Source of the DNA: Calothrix sp. PCC 7716
GTDB taxonomy: Bacteria; Cyanobacteriota; Cyanobacteriia; Cyanobacteriales; Nostocaceae
Length of the DNA stretch: 64,000 bases
Assembly (NCBI RefSeq): GCF_019977735.1
Contig: NZ_AP025018.1
Location: 3,224,001 to 3,288,000 of the forward strand
Direction: 5' to 3'
In this document: piece by piece, positions 45,744-55,681 of the stretch
Numbering within the stretch: the stretch's first letter is position 1
Layout: each line of letters begins with the position of its first letter
The notes under the pieces: generated by a model
What the model was told of the DNA's origin: nothing
What the model saw: the letters and a program-made list of their open reading frames with translations, nothing else
The model's database searches: none
Translations under genes and position numbers: made by a program

Positions 45744-48700
45744 TAAATTAAAAGGCATAGCTATCATCGGCATGGCAGGTCGCTTTCCAGGCGCCAAAAG
45801 CGTAGCTCAGTTTTGGCAAAACTTGTGTGACGGTGTAGAGTCAATTTCATACTTCAATGATGAAGAGTTGTTAGCTTCAGGTGTAGACCCCGCTAGTTTA
45901 CGAGATCCCAACTATGTGAAAGCTGGGTTTGTGCTAGAAAATATCGAGATGTTTGACGCTTCATTTTTTGGCTTTTCTCCCAGAGAAGCTGAACTTCTTG
46001 ATCCTCAACAGCGAGTTTTTTTGGAATGTGCTTGGGAAGCATTAGAAAATGCTGGTTATAACCCAAAAGTAGACAACAACTTAACTGGTTTATATGCTGG
46101 AGGAAACTTAAGTACTTACTTGTTCTATAATCTGGCTTCACACCCTGACCTCCTGAAATCACTAAATCTGCCAATTACGCTTGGTAATGATAAAGACTTT
46201 ATACCTACACGAGTGTCCTACAAATTGAATTTGAAAGGACCAAGTGTGAATGTTGGTACAGCTTGTTCCACTTCGCTAGTAGCTGTTCATCTGGCGTGCC
46301 GAGGATTACTGAGTTACCAGTGTGATATCGCACTAGCTGGAGGTATTGCCATCCAAGTTCCGCAAGTAGAAGGTTACTTTTATCAAACTGGCGGTATGGC
46401 TTCTGCTGATGCTCACACTCGTGCCTTTGATGCCAAAGCTACTGGTGGTCCTTTTGGCAGAGGGGCAGGTATTGTTGTTCTCAAGAGATTAGAAGATGCT
46501 GTAGCGGATGGTGACTTTATTTATGGAGTGATTAAAGGTTCAGCTATTAATAACGATGGTGCAATGAAAGTCAGTTATACAGCACCAAGTGTTACTGGAC
46601 AAGCAGAAGTTATTGCCGAAGCTCAAGCTATCGCCTCCTTTGATCCTGATACTATTACCTATGTTGAGACTCATGGCACAGGTACAGCCCTTGGCGATCC
46701 AATTGAAATTAGGGCGCTAGAAAAGGTTTTTCGTGCCAGAACCAGTAAAAAGGGTTTTTGCGCCATCGGTTCAGTTAAAACCAATGTCAGCCATTTGAAT
46801 ACAGCTGCTGGCGTAACGAGCTTGATTAAAACTGCTTTGGCTTTAAAACATCAACTAATACCTCCCAGCTTATACTTTGAAGAACCATCACCTGAGATAG
46901 ACTTTGCCAACAGTCCTTTTTACGTTAATACCCAACTGTCTGCATGGCCAACAAACGGAACACCCCGCCGCGCAGGGGTGAGTTCTTTTGGTCTTGGGGG
47001 GACTAATGCTCATGTCGTTCTTGAAGAAGCCCCTTCAGGGGAGCAGGGGAGCGGAAAAGTAGGAGGGCAGGGGAGAAAGCATCAATTGTTAGTACTTTCT
47101 GCTAAAACGAATTCAGCCTTAGAGACTGCAACTACAAATTTGGTTAATCACCTGCAACAGCACCCAGAACTCAACCTTGCTGATGTAGCTTATACATTGC
47201 AAGTTGGTCGTCACCTTTTTACTCATCGGCGCACGGTTGTTTGCCAAAATGTTCAAGATGCCATAGTTGCCCTCCAGAACCCCAAACGTGTTTTGACCAG
47301 TACAGAGGAAACGAATGGGCGCCCTGTAGCTTTTATGTTTACTGGTTTAGGGACTCAGTATATTAATATGGCTGAGGAACTTTATCAAGTTGAGCCAACT
47401 TTTCGCGAATACATTGATCTCTGTTGCTCCCTCTTCCAACCTTTGTTGGGTGTTGATCTCAAACAAGTTATTTATGCTACTCCTCAATCAACAAAGCAAG
47501 AAGCAACAAAAGAAAAAACGGGGATAGATTTACGCCAGATGCTTGGCCGTAATACTCAACCAGAAGATCCCGCTACACAAAAACTGAATCAAACTTATCT
47601 CACTCAACCAGCACTATTTACTATTGAGTTTGCTTTAGCTCAATTATGGATGTCCTGGGGTATTTGTCCAGTGGCAATGATTGGCTATAGTATCGGTGAA
47701 TATGTTGCAGCAACATTGGCAGGAGTATTATCCCTTAAAGACACGATTATTTTAGTTGCCAAAAGAGCGCAAATGATTCAAGAGTTGCCAGAGGGAGCAA
47801 TGCTGGCGGTTCCCCTAACAGAGGAAGAAGTACAACTATTCCTGAGCGATAACCTTTCATTATCAGCGGTCAATGGCTCATCCCAATGCGTCCTTGCTGG
47901 AACAATAGAGGCGGTAGCAGAATTAGAACAGCAACTTATTGCCAAAGGGTTAGCCTGTCGGCGATTACAGACTTCTCATGCCTTTCATTCTTTCATGATG
48001 GAAGCGATCGCTGATTCTTTCACCGAGCTAGTACAATCTATTAATCTCAAACCACCACAAATCCCTTATTTATCAAATGTTACCGGAACTTGGATCACAC
48101 CAGAGCAAGCCACAAATCCCAGCTACTGGACACAGCACATGTGCCAACCTGTGCGCTTTGCTGATGACGTAAATCAGTTGTGGGCACAACATAGTCCCAT
48201 TTTGTTGGAGATAGGACCAGGGCAGGCATTAAGCAGCTTGGCGATGCAATGTTTAGATAATGTTTCTGGTGATAACAAGGTAGTGTTATCTTCGCTGCGT
48301 TATGCATACGAGCGACAATCTGATGTTGCTTTCATTTTGAACACGTTAGGGCAGCTATGGCTTGCAGGCGCCAATATCAAATGGTCGGGATTTTATGCCC
48401 ATGAGCGCCGACATCGCCTCCCTTTACCAACATATCCCTTTGAGCGACAAAGATATTGGATTGAACCGCAAAAATTATCTTCAGCACAAAAAAATTCTCA
48501 GCCTAAGTTAACAGTATCAAAACTTTGGCAGTCTCTGATAGAAGCTGGTCAACTCCAAGCTAGTACAGGAGCATTGGAATTTGACAAGCAAATTTCTCAA
48601 GAGAAAAGAGAGTCCTTAGATCGTTTATGCGTTGCTTATATTAATCTTGCCTTAACACATTTAGAAGTTTTTAGCCATCCCACTAAAAAGTATTCTTTGA

Positions 48701-51645
48701 AGGAGTTGCTTGACCAATGTCAGATTATTACTCGCTATAGAGAATTGTTAAGTCGATGGCTGGAAATATTGGTAGAACAAGGGCAGTTACATCAAGAACA
48801 AGGTCTATTTACTAACTTTCTACCAATATCAACAGACTTTGTTAATGAGCTTTTGGTAGAAGCCCGAGGTAAATGGGTAGACACACCGCAACAAATAGAT
48901 TTGCTGCAACTCTATGGCGAAAATATGGTGGACTTGCTTACGGGTAAAAAGGAACCATTAGAGTTCCATGTTTCTACCTTATTAAAGGAAGGAGAATTTT
49001 CAGTTCAACAATTGCCTGAAAATAAGTACTACAACTCAATCATGCGGGTATGCTTAGAACAAGTGTTAAAAGTATTACCATCTCAAGTCAATCTGAGAAT
49101 TCTGGAACTTGGTGCCGGTACTGGTACTGGTACAGCAGAATTATTACCCATACTGCCATCAGAAAAAACTAATTATACCTTCACTGACGTGGGAGTCTTT
49201 TTCCTAAACGCAGCCAAAAATAAGTTTAGCGATTATCCATTTGTTGAATATAGGTTGTTAGATATTGAGCGTTCGCCACAAGAACAAGGATACTCAAGTC
49301 ACAGCTTTGATGTAATTGTAGCTTTCCAGGCTCTGCACGTAACTCGAAATATTGGAGAAACTCTTGATCACATTCGCTCTTTACTAGCTCCTGGGGGTTT
49401 ACTTCTGTTTTGGGAAACAACTCAAGCCAAATTGGAATTTGAGTTTATCGACGCACTGCTCATGAATCCGATAGAGAACCCAGAAAGCAAGCGCAATATG
49501 TGTAATCCCTTTTTATCCAAACAGCAGTGGCAAACAGAACTCAAATCTCACGGTTTTGTGCAGGTGACAGCATTCTCAGAATTTGCACCTTTTACAGACC
49601 ACATTATTGTAGCTCAAGCTACTACGCCAGGAACACACGAAGCACCAACAGCATTTACAGCATTGCTTCATGAACAAGATGCAGATAAGACACATGAAAT
49701 TTCATTTGACAAAAAGCCCAACATTGCTGACTGGTTCTACATCCCTTCATGGAAACGTTCGCTACCACCACAGCCAAATGATCAAGTTAAACAAGCAGAA
49801 TGCTGGTTAGTATTTGTCGATGAGTACGGGTTAGGCACTCAAATTGTGAATCGACTCAAACTTGAAGGACATAATATAATTACCGTCAGAGTTGGGGAGC
49901 AATTTAGTAGTACAAGTAAATTACAAAAAGAGCAGCTTGGCAGGCTTGCATATACAATAAATCCTTCGCAAAGAGATGATTACAACATCTTGCTTCAAGA
50001 ACTTCACACCCAAGACCTCATTCCAAACAAAATTATTCATCTATGGAGTGTTACACAGTCAGAATTTATAGACTTTAACACAGCCCAAGAACAAGGATTC
50101 CAAAGTTTGTTGTTTTTGGTACAAGCGTTAGGAAAACAGAACTTTACCAATGAGTTACAGCTTGTAGTAATATCTAATAATATGCAAGCTGTAACGGGAG
50201 TTGAAAATCTATGCCCAGAAAAAGTAACAGTACTTGGACTTGTTAAGGTCATTTCACAAGAATATTTAAATATTAAATGTCGTAGTATTGATGTTACTAT
50301 TCCCTTATCAGGAAGCTGGCAAGAAGAGAAATTTGTAGAGCAACTACTTACGGAAATCAAAGCTAATTCTCCTGATTCAGTTACTGCTTACCGTGGTTGG
50401 GAGCGTTGGGTGCAAACTTTTGAACCTGTTCAATTAGAAGCAAGCATTCATAATACATCAAAGTTACGAGAAAAAGGAGTTTACTTAATTAATGGTGGAC
50501 TTGAAGGCATAGGATTTGTAGTAGCCAAACATCTAGCAAAGAGAGTACAGGCAAAACTGCTAATTCTAGAGGCTGAAGATTTTCCCAACAGTCAGGACTG
50601 GGAACAGTGGCTAAAAACTCACAATAAGCAAGATAATATTAGCAGCAAGATTCTCAAAGCGCAGGAAATAGAAAATCTGGGTGCAGAAGTCTTAATTAGA
50701 AGCGTTAATGTGCTGAATTTAGCACAAATGCAAAGTGCTATTGTTCAAACTCAAGAACAGTTTGGTCAACTCAACGGCGTATTCCACACACCTAAGATGC
50801 CTGTAGAGAAATTATTCACTCCTATTGTAGAGATAGATTCAACTGAGTGTGAACAGCTATTTCAACAAAAGAGACAGGAGCTATTAGTATTAGAAGAGAT
50901 TCTGCAGTCTCAAAAACTTGATTTTTGTCTATTGATGTCTTCATTAACATCTGTTTTAGGAGGATTAGGTTCTGTTCGCTACTCAGCGATAAGTCTTTTA
51001 ATGGACACTTTTGCTTACCAGTATAATCAGAAAAATCCTGTTTCTTGGATGAGTATTAATTGGGATGCATGGCAATTGGGAACAGACAATCAAGAAATAT
51101 TTGCTAGTACAAGCTTGGCAGAATTTGCTATCCAGCCGCAAGAAGGTATGAATGCCCTTGAACGTATTCTTTTGCGGAGTCAATATCATCAAATAGTTGT
51201 CTCGACTGGTAATTTAAAATCTAGAATTGACCAATGGATTAAGCTAGAATCTTCACAAGAGAAAAGTGCTACCCAACAAGCTAGTTTATCTTCTCGTCAC
51301 TCAAGACCAAACTTAAAAAATGCTTATGTCGCTCCTAGTAACGATATAGAGCGCAAATTAGCTGATATTTTTCAAGAGTTACTAGGTATTAAGCCAATTG
51401 GTATTCATGACAACTTTTTTACATTAGGTGGTGACTCTCTTACAGGAACTGTACTTATTTCTCAAGTTCGCAAAAATTTTCAGGTAGAACTACCTGTTCG
51501 TTCTCTTTTTGAAGCTCCCACAATTGATGAGTTAGCTTTAGTAATTGAAGAAATTATTATAGAAGAGCTAGAACAATTATCTAGAAACGAAGGAAGTTTG
51601 ACGGAACAAGTAAACAAAACTCATGATTTGCAATTGTCAAATTAG
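45736..51645 (+). CDS. Type I polyketide synthase module: KS-AT-cMT-KR-ACP
   Basis: The KS is complete (TACSTS, ETHGTGT, NVSHLNTAAG). The AT (about 525-880) differs from the previous one: GLGTQ replaces GQGAQ at the oxyanion position, the nucleophile motif is GYSIGEY, and an insert with GIDLRQMLGR is present. A C-methyltransferase (about 1060-1290) has the SAM motif LELGAGTGTGT. The KR region (about 1570-1830) looks degenerate: GGLEGIG, loss of the Arg of TGR, HTPK in place of HAAG, and Ser in place of the catalytic Asn after Tyr. The ACP has LGGDSLTG. The likely outcome is two-carbon extension, perhaps with alpha-methylation and little or no reduction. The gene is translationally coupled to the preceding one. 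Confidence 0.92.
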   Translation: MNNKLKGIAIIGMAGRFPGAKSVAQFWQNLCDGVESISYFNDEELLASGVDPASLRDPNYVKAGFVLENIEMFDASFFGFSPREAELLDPQQRVFLECAWEALENAGYNPKVDNNLTGLYAGGNLSTYLFYNLASHPDLLKSLNLPITLGNDKDFIPTRVSYKLNLKGPSVNVGTACSTSLVAVHLACRGLLSYQCDIALAGGIAIQVPQVEGYFYQTGGMASADAHTRAFDAKATGGPFGRGAGIVVLKRLEDAVADGDFIYGVIKGSAINNDGAMKVSYTAPSVTGQAEVIAEAQAIASFDPDTITYVETHGTGTALGDPIEIRALEKVFRARTSKKGFCAIGSVKTNVSHLNTAAGVTSLIKTALALKHQLIPPSLYFEEPSPEIDFANSPFYVNTQLSAWPTNGTPRRAGVSSFGLGGTNAHVVLEEAPSGEQGSGKVGGQGRKHQLLVLSAKTNSALETATTNLVNHLQQHPELNLADVAYTLQVGRHLFTHRRTVVCQNVQDAIVALQNPKRVLTSTEETNGRPVAFMFTGLGTQYINMAEELYQVEPTFREYIDLCCSLFQPLLGVDLKQVIYATPQSTKQEATKEKTGIDLRQMLGRNTQPEDPATQKLNQTYLTQPALFTIEFALAQLWMSWGICPVAMIGYSIGEYVAATLAGVLSLKDTIILVAKRAQMIQELPEGAMLAVPLTEEEVQLFLSDNLSLSAVNGSSQCVLAGTIEAVAELEQQLIAKGLACRRLQTSHAFHSFMMEAIADSFTELVQSINLKPPQIPYLSNVTGTWITPEQATNPSYWTQHMCQPVRFADDVNQLWAQHSPILLEIGPGQALSSLAMQCLDNVSGDNKVVLSSLRYAYERQSDVAFILNTLGQLWLAGANIKWSGFYAHERRHRLPLPTYPFERQRYWIEPQKLSSAQKNSQPKLTVSKLWQSLIEAGQLQASTGALEFDKQISQEKRESLDRLCVAYINLALTHLEVFSHPTKKYSLKELLDQCQIITRYRELLSRWLEILVEQGQLHQEQGLFTNFLPISTDFVNELLVEARGKWVDTPQQIDLLQLYGENMVDLLTGKKEPLEFHVSTLLKEGEFSVQQLPENKYYNSIMRVCLEQVLKVLPSQVNLRILELGAGTGTGTAELLPILPSEKTNYTFTDVGVFFLNAAKNKFSDYPFVEYRLLDIERSPQEQGYSSHSFDVIVAFQALHVTRNIGETLDHIRSLLAPGGLLLFWETTQAKLEFEFIDALLMNPIENPESKRNMCNPFLSKQQWQTELKSHGFVQVTAFSEFAPFTDHIIVAQATTPGTHEAPTAFTALLHEQDADKTHEISFDKKPNIADWFYIPSWKRSLPPQPNDQVKQAECWLVFVDEYGLGTQIVNRLKLEGHNIITVRVGEQFSSTSKLQKEQLGRLAYTINPSQRDDYNILLQELHTQDLIPNKIIHLWSVTQSEFIDFNTAQEQGFQSLLFLVQALGKQNFTNELQLVVISNNMQAVTGVENLCPEKVTVLGLVKVISQEYLNIKCRSIDVTIPLSGSWQEEKFVEQLLTEIKANSPDSVTAYRGWERWVQTFEPVQLEASIHNTSKLREKGVYLINGGLEGIGFVVAKHLAKRVQAKLLILEAEDFPNSQDWEQWLKTHNKQDNISSKILKAQEIENLGAEVLIRSVNVLNLAQMQSAIVQTQEQFGQLNGVFHTPKMPVEKLFTPIVEIDSTECEQLFQQKRQELLVLEEILQSQKLDFCLLMSSLTSVLGGLGSVRYSAISLLMDTFAYQYNQKNPVSWMSINWDAWQLGTDNQEIFASTSLAEFAIQPQEGMNALERILLRSQYHQIVVSTGNLKSRIDQWIKLESSQEKSATQQASLSSRHSRPNLKNAYVAPSNDIERKLADIFQELLGIKPIGIHDNFFTLGGDSLTGTVLISQVRKNFQVELPVRSLFEAPTIDELALVIEEIIIEELEQLSRNEGSLTEQVNKTHDLQLSN

Positions 51646-51853
51646 ACCTCCAGAGGCTTATTGCCGACAACGAGGTATGGAAAATCGATGACCAAAAATA
51701 CACACAGATAGATTATGGGTTTGCTGCTAAGTTAATCCCCAATTCATATTTTCAATACAGATAGTAAAAGCTGGTAATTTTTGGATAAATTGATGAGGAA
51801 GTCAAGAAAGAATTCTCACTAATACTAAGTAGCAATTTTGGAGTTTATAAACA

Positions 51854-53281
51854 ATGCTTACTAGCCCTTATCGCCCTTGGCAGTTATTAGTACTTTCTGC
51901 AAAAACTGACTCAGAACTAAAAACTGCTACTGTAAAGCTTGCAGATTATTTGAGACAGCATCGTGATTTAAACCTTGCGGATGTTGCTCATACATTGCAA
52001 CGCGAGCAAAAGGCTTTTAAGCATCGGCAGACGGTTGTTTGTCGAGATATAGAAGATGCTTTAGTTGCATTTGAAGATTCCAAGCGGGTACTTACCAACA
52101 TCCAAGAAACAGAAAAACGTCCTATAGCCTTTATGTTTCCTGGACTTGGTACTCATTACGTTAATATGGCTTGGGAACTCTACCAAGTAGAAGCTATATT
52201 TCAGAAGCAAGTTGACTACTGTTGTGAATTTCTTAAACCTCGTCTTGCCCAAGATTTGCGAGATGTACTATATCCAGACAGGTTTTCTCAAACTCAAGAA
52301 CAACAGTTGGTTCAAGAAAATTCTCAAAAATATAGTCAAGCTGGCATTGGTCTAGATTTGCGAAAAATGGTGGGTCGCAGTGAGAGACAAACAGATACAA
52401 AGATATTATCTGCAACTTCTTTACTTAATCAAACTCACCTTGCTCAACCAGCCATTTTTGTGATTGAATATGCCTTAGCACAGTTATTGATATCCTGGGG
52501 AATTCGTCCCCAATCAATGATTGGCTATAGTATTGGTGAATATGTAGCAGCGACTTTGGCAGGGGTTTTATCCCTAGACGAGGGTTTAACATTAATTGCC
52601 GCAAGAGCGCAAATGATTGATAAGTTGCCAGGTGGAGCAATGCTTGCTGTTCCGTTTTCAGAAACAGAGATACCCCCTATACTCAATGATAATCTCTCAC
52701 TTTCTGCGGTAAATGGACCTTCCATGTGTGTAATTGCTGGTAGAATTGATGCTATAGAAGCTTTGGAACAGCAGTTAACTAGAAAAGGTTTAGCTTGTCG
52801 GCGCCTGGAAACATCTCATGCTTTCCACTCTCATATGATGGAGGCTGTTAGTTCTAATTTACGTGAGTTGGTAAAAGGATTCAATCTCCAAGCACCAGAA
52901 ATTCCTTATATATCTAACATCACAGGAACTTGGATTACGGCAGCAGAAGCTACAAATCCTGATTATTGGGTTAAGCATTTGTGCCAACCTGTGTTGTTTG
53001 CTCCAGGTATACAAGAACTGTGGAAACATAAGTATCCTATTTTATTGGAAATTGGTCCTGGACAAACTCTAGGTAGTTTTGCGTTTCAATGTATAGAAAA
53101 TAATCCAGCAGTCAGTCAAATTATTTTACCCTCTCTTAGGTATTCCTACGATAAAAAACCAGATTTGGCATTCTTGCTTAAAACATTAGGGAGATTGTGG
53201 TTAGCAGGATTTCAAATAGATTGGTCACAATTTAATGCTCACGAATGCCGTCATCTTATTCCTTTACCTAAATCTCTTTAG
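51854..53281 (+). CDS. Stand-alone acyltransferase (AT) with KS-AT linker
   Basis: The 475-residue protein starts inside what is normally the KS-AT linker (LLVLSAKTDSELKTAT) and stops inside the post-AT linker (RHLIPLPKSL, where the modules have LPLPTYPFERQRY). It has GLGTHY, the nucleophile GYSIGEY and HAFHS, plus an insert with GLDLRKMVGR. These features match the AT of the PKS at 45736, not that of 41100. It is therefore probably a duplicated, excised AT acting in trans. The hydroxymalonyl-ACP genes start 57 bases later, so its substrate is probably that ACP-bound unit, as with ZmaF-type enzymes. GGAG precedes the ATG. The 208-base gap before it shows no complete gene. Confidence 0.85.
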   Translation: MLTSPYRPWQLLVLSAKTDSELKTATVKLADYLRQHRDLNLADVAHTLQREQKAFKHRQTVVCRDIEDALVAFEDSKRVLTNIQETEKRPIAFMFPGLGTHYVNMAWELYQVEAIFQKQVDYCCEFLKPRLAQDLRDVLYPDRFSQTQEQQLVQENSQKYSQAGIGLDLRKMVGRSERQTDTKILSATSLLNQTHLAQPAIFVIEYALAQLLISWGIRPQSMIGYSIGEYVAATLAGVLSLDEGLTLIAARAQMIDKLPGGAMLAVPFSETEIPPILNDNLSLSAVNGPSMCVIAGRIDAIEALEQQLTRKGLACRRLETSHAFHSHMMEAVSSNLRELVKGFNLQAPEIPYISNITGTWITAAEATNPDYWVKHLCQPVLFAPGIQELWKHKYPILLEIGPGQTLGSFAFQCIENNPAVSQIILPSLRYSYDKKPDLAFLLKTLGRLWLAGFQIDWSQFNAHECRHLIPLPKSL

Positions 53282-53337
53282 TGAAGCAAATGCTACTAAA
53301 TTAAAAGCAAATATACTAAGTAGAGGTTGGTTAAATT

Positions 53338-54192
53338 ATGAACATTCAAACAGTAGGCGTTGTTGGCGCCGGCGTAATGGGAATAGGAGTTGCCCAAAAC
53401 CTTGCTCAAACAGGTCATCAAGTTCTTCTTGTAGATATTTCTGAAGATATTCTGGATAAAGCTAAACATGAAATCAGGAATAATATCCGCTTCCAGGGAT
53501 TTTTCAAAAAAAGTGATCGCCAAGGAAGCTTAGATGGTATTATTGAAAAAATAGAGTTCTCGACAAACTATAAAATTCTGGAAAGTGCAAATTTTATAGT
53601 TGAAAATGTCCCCGAAAAATGGGATATTAAAAAAGAAGTATATCCCTTATTAGATTCTATTTGTCCAGCAGATTGTGTATTTGCTGCCAACACATCAGCA
53701 ATCCCCATTACCCGTATTGCTTCAGTCACAAAACGTGCTGATCAAGTTGTTGGTATCCACTTTATGAATCCTGTACCAATGAAGCCGATGGTGGAGATGA
53801 TTCGCGGATATCATACCTCTGACTTAACAATTGAGACAGCAAAAAAAATGCTATCTCAAATGGGGAAAGAATGTATAATTGTTAATGATTCACCGGGTTT
53901 TGTTTCAAACCGCGTGTTGATGCTGACTATTAACGAAGCTGTTTTTCTGTTGCAAGACCAAGTTGCTACACCAGAAGATGTAGACAAAATCTTTAAAAGC
54001 TGCTTCGGACATAAAATGGGACCTTTAGAAACAGCGGATTTGATTGGTTTAGACACAATTTTATTTTCTATCGAAGTTTTGTATGAAAACTTTAACGATA
54101 GTAAATATAGACCATGTCCCTTACTCAAAAAAATGGTGGATGCGGGGTTGCATGGGAGAAAAAGCGGCAAAGGATTTTACGTATATCAATAA
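53338..54192 (+). CDS. 3-hydroxyacyl-CoA dehydrogenase-like enzyme of hydroxymalonyl-ACP synthesis (FkbK type)
   Basis: The 284-residue protein has an N-terminal NAD site (VVGAGVMGIGVAQNLA). The catalytic region of the 3-hydroxyacyl-CoA dehydrogenase family follows (IPITRIAS, VGIHFMNPVPMKPMVE, SPGFVSNRV). In the FK520, ansamitocin and zwittermicin pathways the homologue oxidises the hydroxyl of glyceryl-ACP toward the aldehyde or acid. The next three genes on the same strand match FkbJ, FkbI and FkbH, with gaps of 17 to 30 bases, so the group is one operon segment. A role in fatty-acid oxidation is the alternative but does not fit the context. Confidence 0.88.
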   Translation: MNIQTVGVVGAGVMGIGVAQNLAQTGHQVLLVDISEDILDKAKHEIRNNIRFQGFFKKSDRQGSLDGIIEKIEFSTNYKILESANFIVENVPEKWDIKKEVYPLLDSICPADCVFAANTSAIPITRIASVTKRADQVVGIHFMNPVPMKPMVEMIRGYHTSDLTIETAKKMLSQMGKECIIVNDSPGFVSNRVLMLTINEAVFLLQDQVATPEDVDKIFKSCFGHKMGPLETADLIGLDTILFSIEVLYENFNDSKYRPCPLLKKMVDAGLHGRKSGKGFYVYQ

Positions 54193-54212
54193 ATAGGAAT
54201 AATCTCAGGCTA

Positions 54213-54464
54213 ATGAACGAAATTAAAGCTAGAATTAAAACTTTTCTTTCAAAATTTTTTGGCAATCATGATTTGCAGCTAGATGAAGACATTTTTTCTC
54301 TAGGTTTTGTTAATTCAATGTTCGCCATGCAACTGGTTTTGTTTATAGAGCAAGAGTTTCAAATTGCCATTGAAAATGAGGATTTGGAGTTTGAAAATTT
54401 TCGCACAATAAATTCTATCGCCAATTTAATTGAACGTAAAACTGCTATTCTCGTGCAGTCATAA
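54213..54464 (+). CDS. Discrete acyl carrier protein for hydroxymalonyl-ACP (FkbJ type)
   Basis: The ATG at 54213 gives an 83-residue ACP; an upstream in-frame ATG at 54114 lies inside the preceding gene. The attachment Ser is in LGFVNSMFAMQLVLFIE, the FkbJ-style motif, and the rest is helical and acidic as ACPs are. It should carry the glyceryl unit while FkbK- and FkbI-like enzymes oxidise it to hydroxymalonyl. It lies 20 bases after the dehydrogenase gene. Confidence 0.87.
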   Translation: MNEIKARIKTFLSKFFGNHDLQLDEDIFSLGFVNSMFAMQLVLFIEQEFQIAIENEDLEFENFRTINSIANLIERKTAILVQS

Positions 54465-54494
54465 ATAGCCATTTTATGCAGCAGAGACGAAATT

Positions 54495-55664
54495 ATGAAA
54501 TTAGAACTATCTGCTCAACAAAAAGATGCTCAAGCTGAATTTAAAGCTTTCGTTAATGAGGAAATATGTCCTAATGCTGGGGAATGGGATAAGAAAGAAT
54601 TTACTCCACCAGAGCTAATTAAAAAAGTAGCTGAACGTGGCTTCCTTGGTGCCATATTACCCAAAGAATATGGTGGTAAAGGAATGGACATGATTACTTA
54701 TGGCATTCTTAACGAGGAAATTGGACGCGGATGTTCTTCTGTGCGAAGTTTGCTGACAGTGCATAACATGGTTTCCCAAGCTTTATGTAAGTGGGGGAAT
54801 AAATCTCAAAAAGAGTATTGGCTTTCCAAGTTAGCCTCTGGAGAAATAATTGCTGCTTTTGCATTAAGCGAACCAAATGTCGGTAGTGATGCTAAAAGCG
54901 TAGAAACGACAGCAACATTTATTGGCGATGCTTATGTCTTAAATGGGCAAAAGAAATGGATTACCTATGGACAAATAGCAGATGTATTTTTGGTGTTTGC
55001 TAAATGTGAGGATAAACCTACTGCTTTTCTAGCTGAAAAAAATAGCCCAGGTTTTTCTGTCAAACCGATGTCTGGTATTTTAGGTACTAGAGCTTCGATG
55101 GTAGCAGAATTGCAATTCGATAACTGCCACGTTCCTTTAGAAAATTTAGTAGGTAAATTGGGTTTTGGCTTTTCATACATTGCTTCTTCTGCACTTGATT
55201 ATGGTAGATATAGCGTGGCATCGGGATGTGTGGGTATTGCTCAAGCTTGTTTGGAAGCTTGTATTAAGTATACAAATGAGCGAAAACAGTTTGGTGTTTA
55301 TCTTAAAGAACATCAATTAATCCGCCAAAAGATTACTCAAATGATAACTAACGTGAAAGCAGCAAGATTGTTATGTTATCAAGCTGGTTATCTCAAAGAT
55401 ATTAACGACCCAAACTCGATTATAGAAACTTCTATTGCTAAGTACTTTGCATCCACAGTAGCTACCAAAGTAGCAAATGATGCTGTACAACTTCATGGTG
55501 GTAATGGTTGTAGTAGTGAGTACCCAGTCGAAAGGTATTTACGAGACTCTAAAATTATGGAAATTATTGAAGGTAGTACTCAAATTCAAGAAATTACTAT
55601 TGCGGAGTCAGGTTATCAAGATTATCTCTTTTCAAGCGTATCTACTAGCTTAGAAAAAAATTAG
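54495..55664 (+). CDS. Acyl-CoA dehydrogenase-like flavoenzyme (FkbI type)
   Basis: The 389-residue protein is a full acyl-CoA dehydrogenase: N-terminal helical domain, a middle beta domain (FALSEPNVGSDAKSVETTA, LNGQKKWITYG) and a C-terminal helical FAD domain (ERKQFGVYLKEHQLIRQKI, VQLHGGNGCSSEYPVERYLR, EGSTQIQEI). In its setting between the ACP and the FkbH-like gene it should oxidise the ACP-bound aldehyde or alcohol intermediate to hydroxymalonyl-ACP, as FkbI or ZmaE do. The gaps are 30 bases upstream and 17 bases downstream. Confidence 0.88.
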   Translation: MKLELSAQQKDAQAEFKAFVNEEICPNAGEWDKKEFTPPELIKKVAERGFLGAILPKEYGGKGMDMITYGILNEEIGRGCSSVRSLLTVHNMVSQALCKWGNKSQKEYWLSKLASGEIIAAFALSEPNVGSDAKSVETTATFIGDAYVLNGQKKWITYGQIADVFLVFAKCEDKPTAFLAEKNSPGFSVKPMSGILGTRASMVAELQFDNCHVPLENLVGKLGFGFSYIASSALDYGRYSVASGCVGIAQACLEACIKYTNERKQFGVYLKEHQLIRQKITQMITNVKAARLLCYQAGYLKDINDPNSIIETSIAKYFASTVATKVANDAVQLHGGNGCSSEYPVERYLRDSKIMEIIEGSTQIQEITIAESGYQDYLFSSVSTSLEKN

Positions 55665-55681
55665 CAGAAAGGATTTGATAT

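Noticed and set aside
51646..51770. Protein-like frame (DNEVWKIDDQKYTQIDYG) between the second PKS and the free AT
   Set aside because: It has no start codon or recognised family and may be a remnant or chance; not enough to call a gene.
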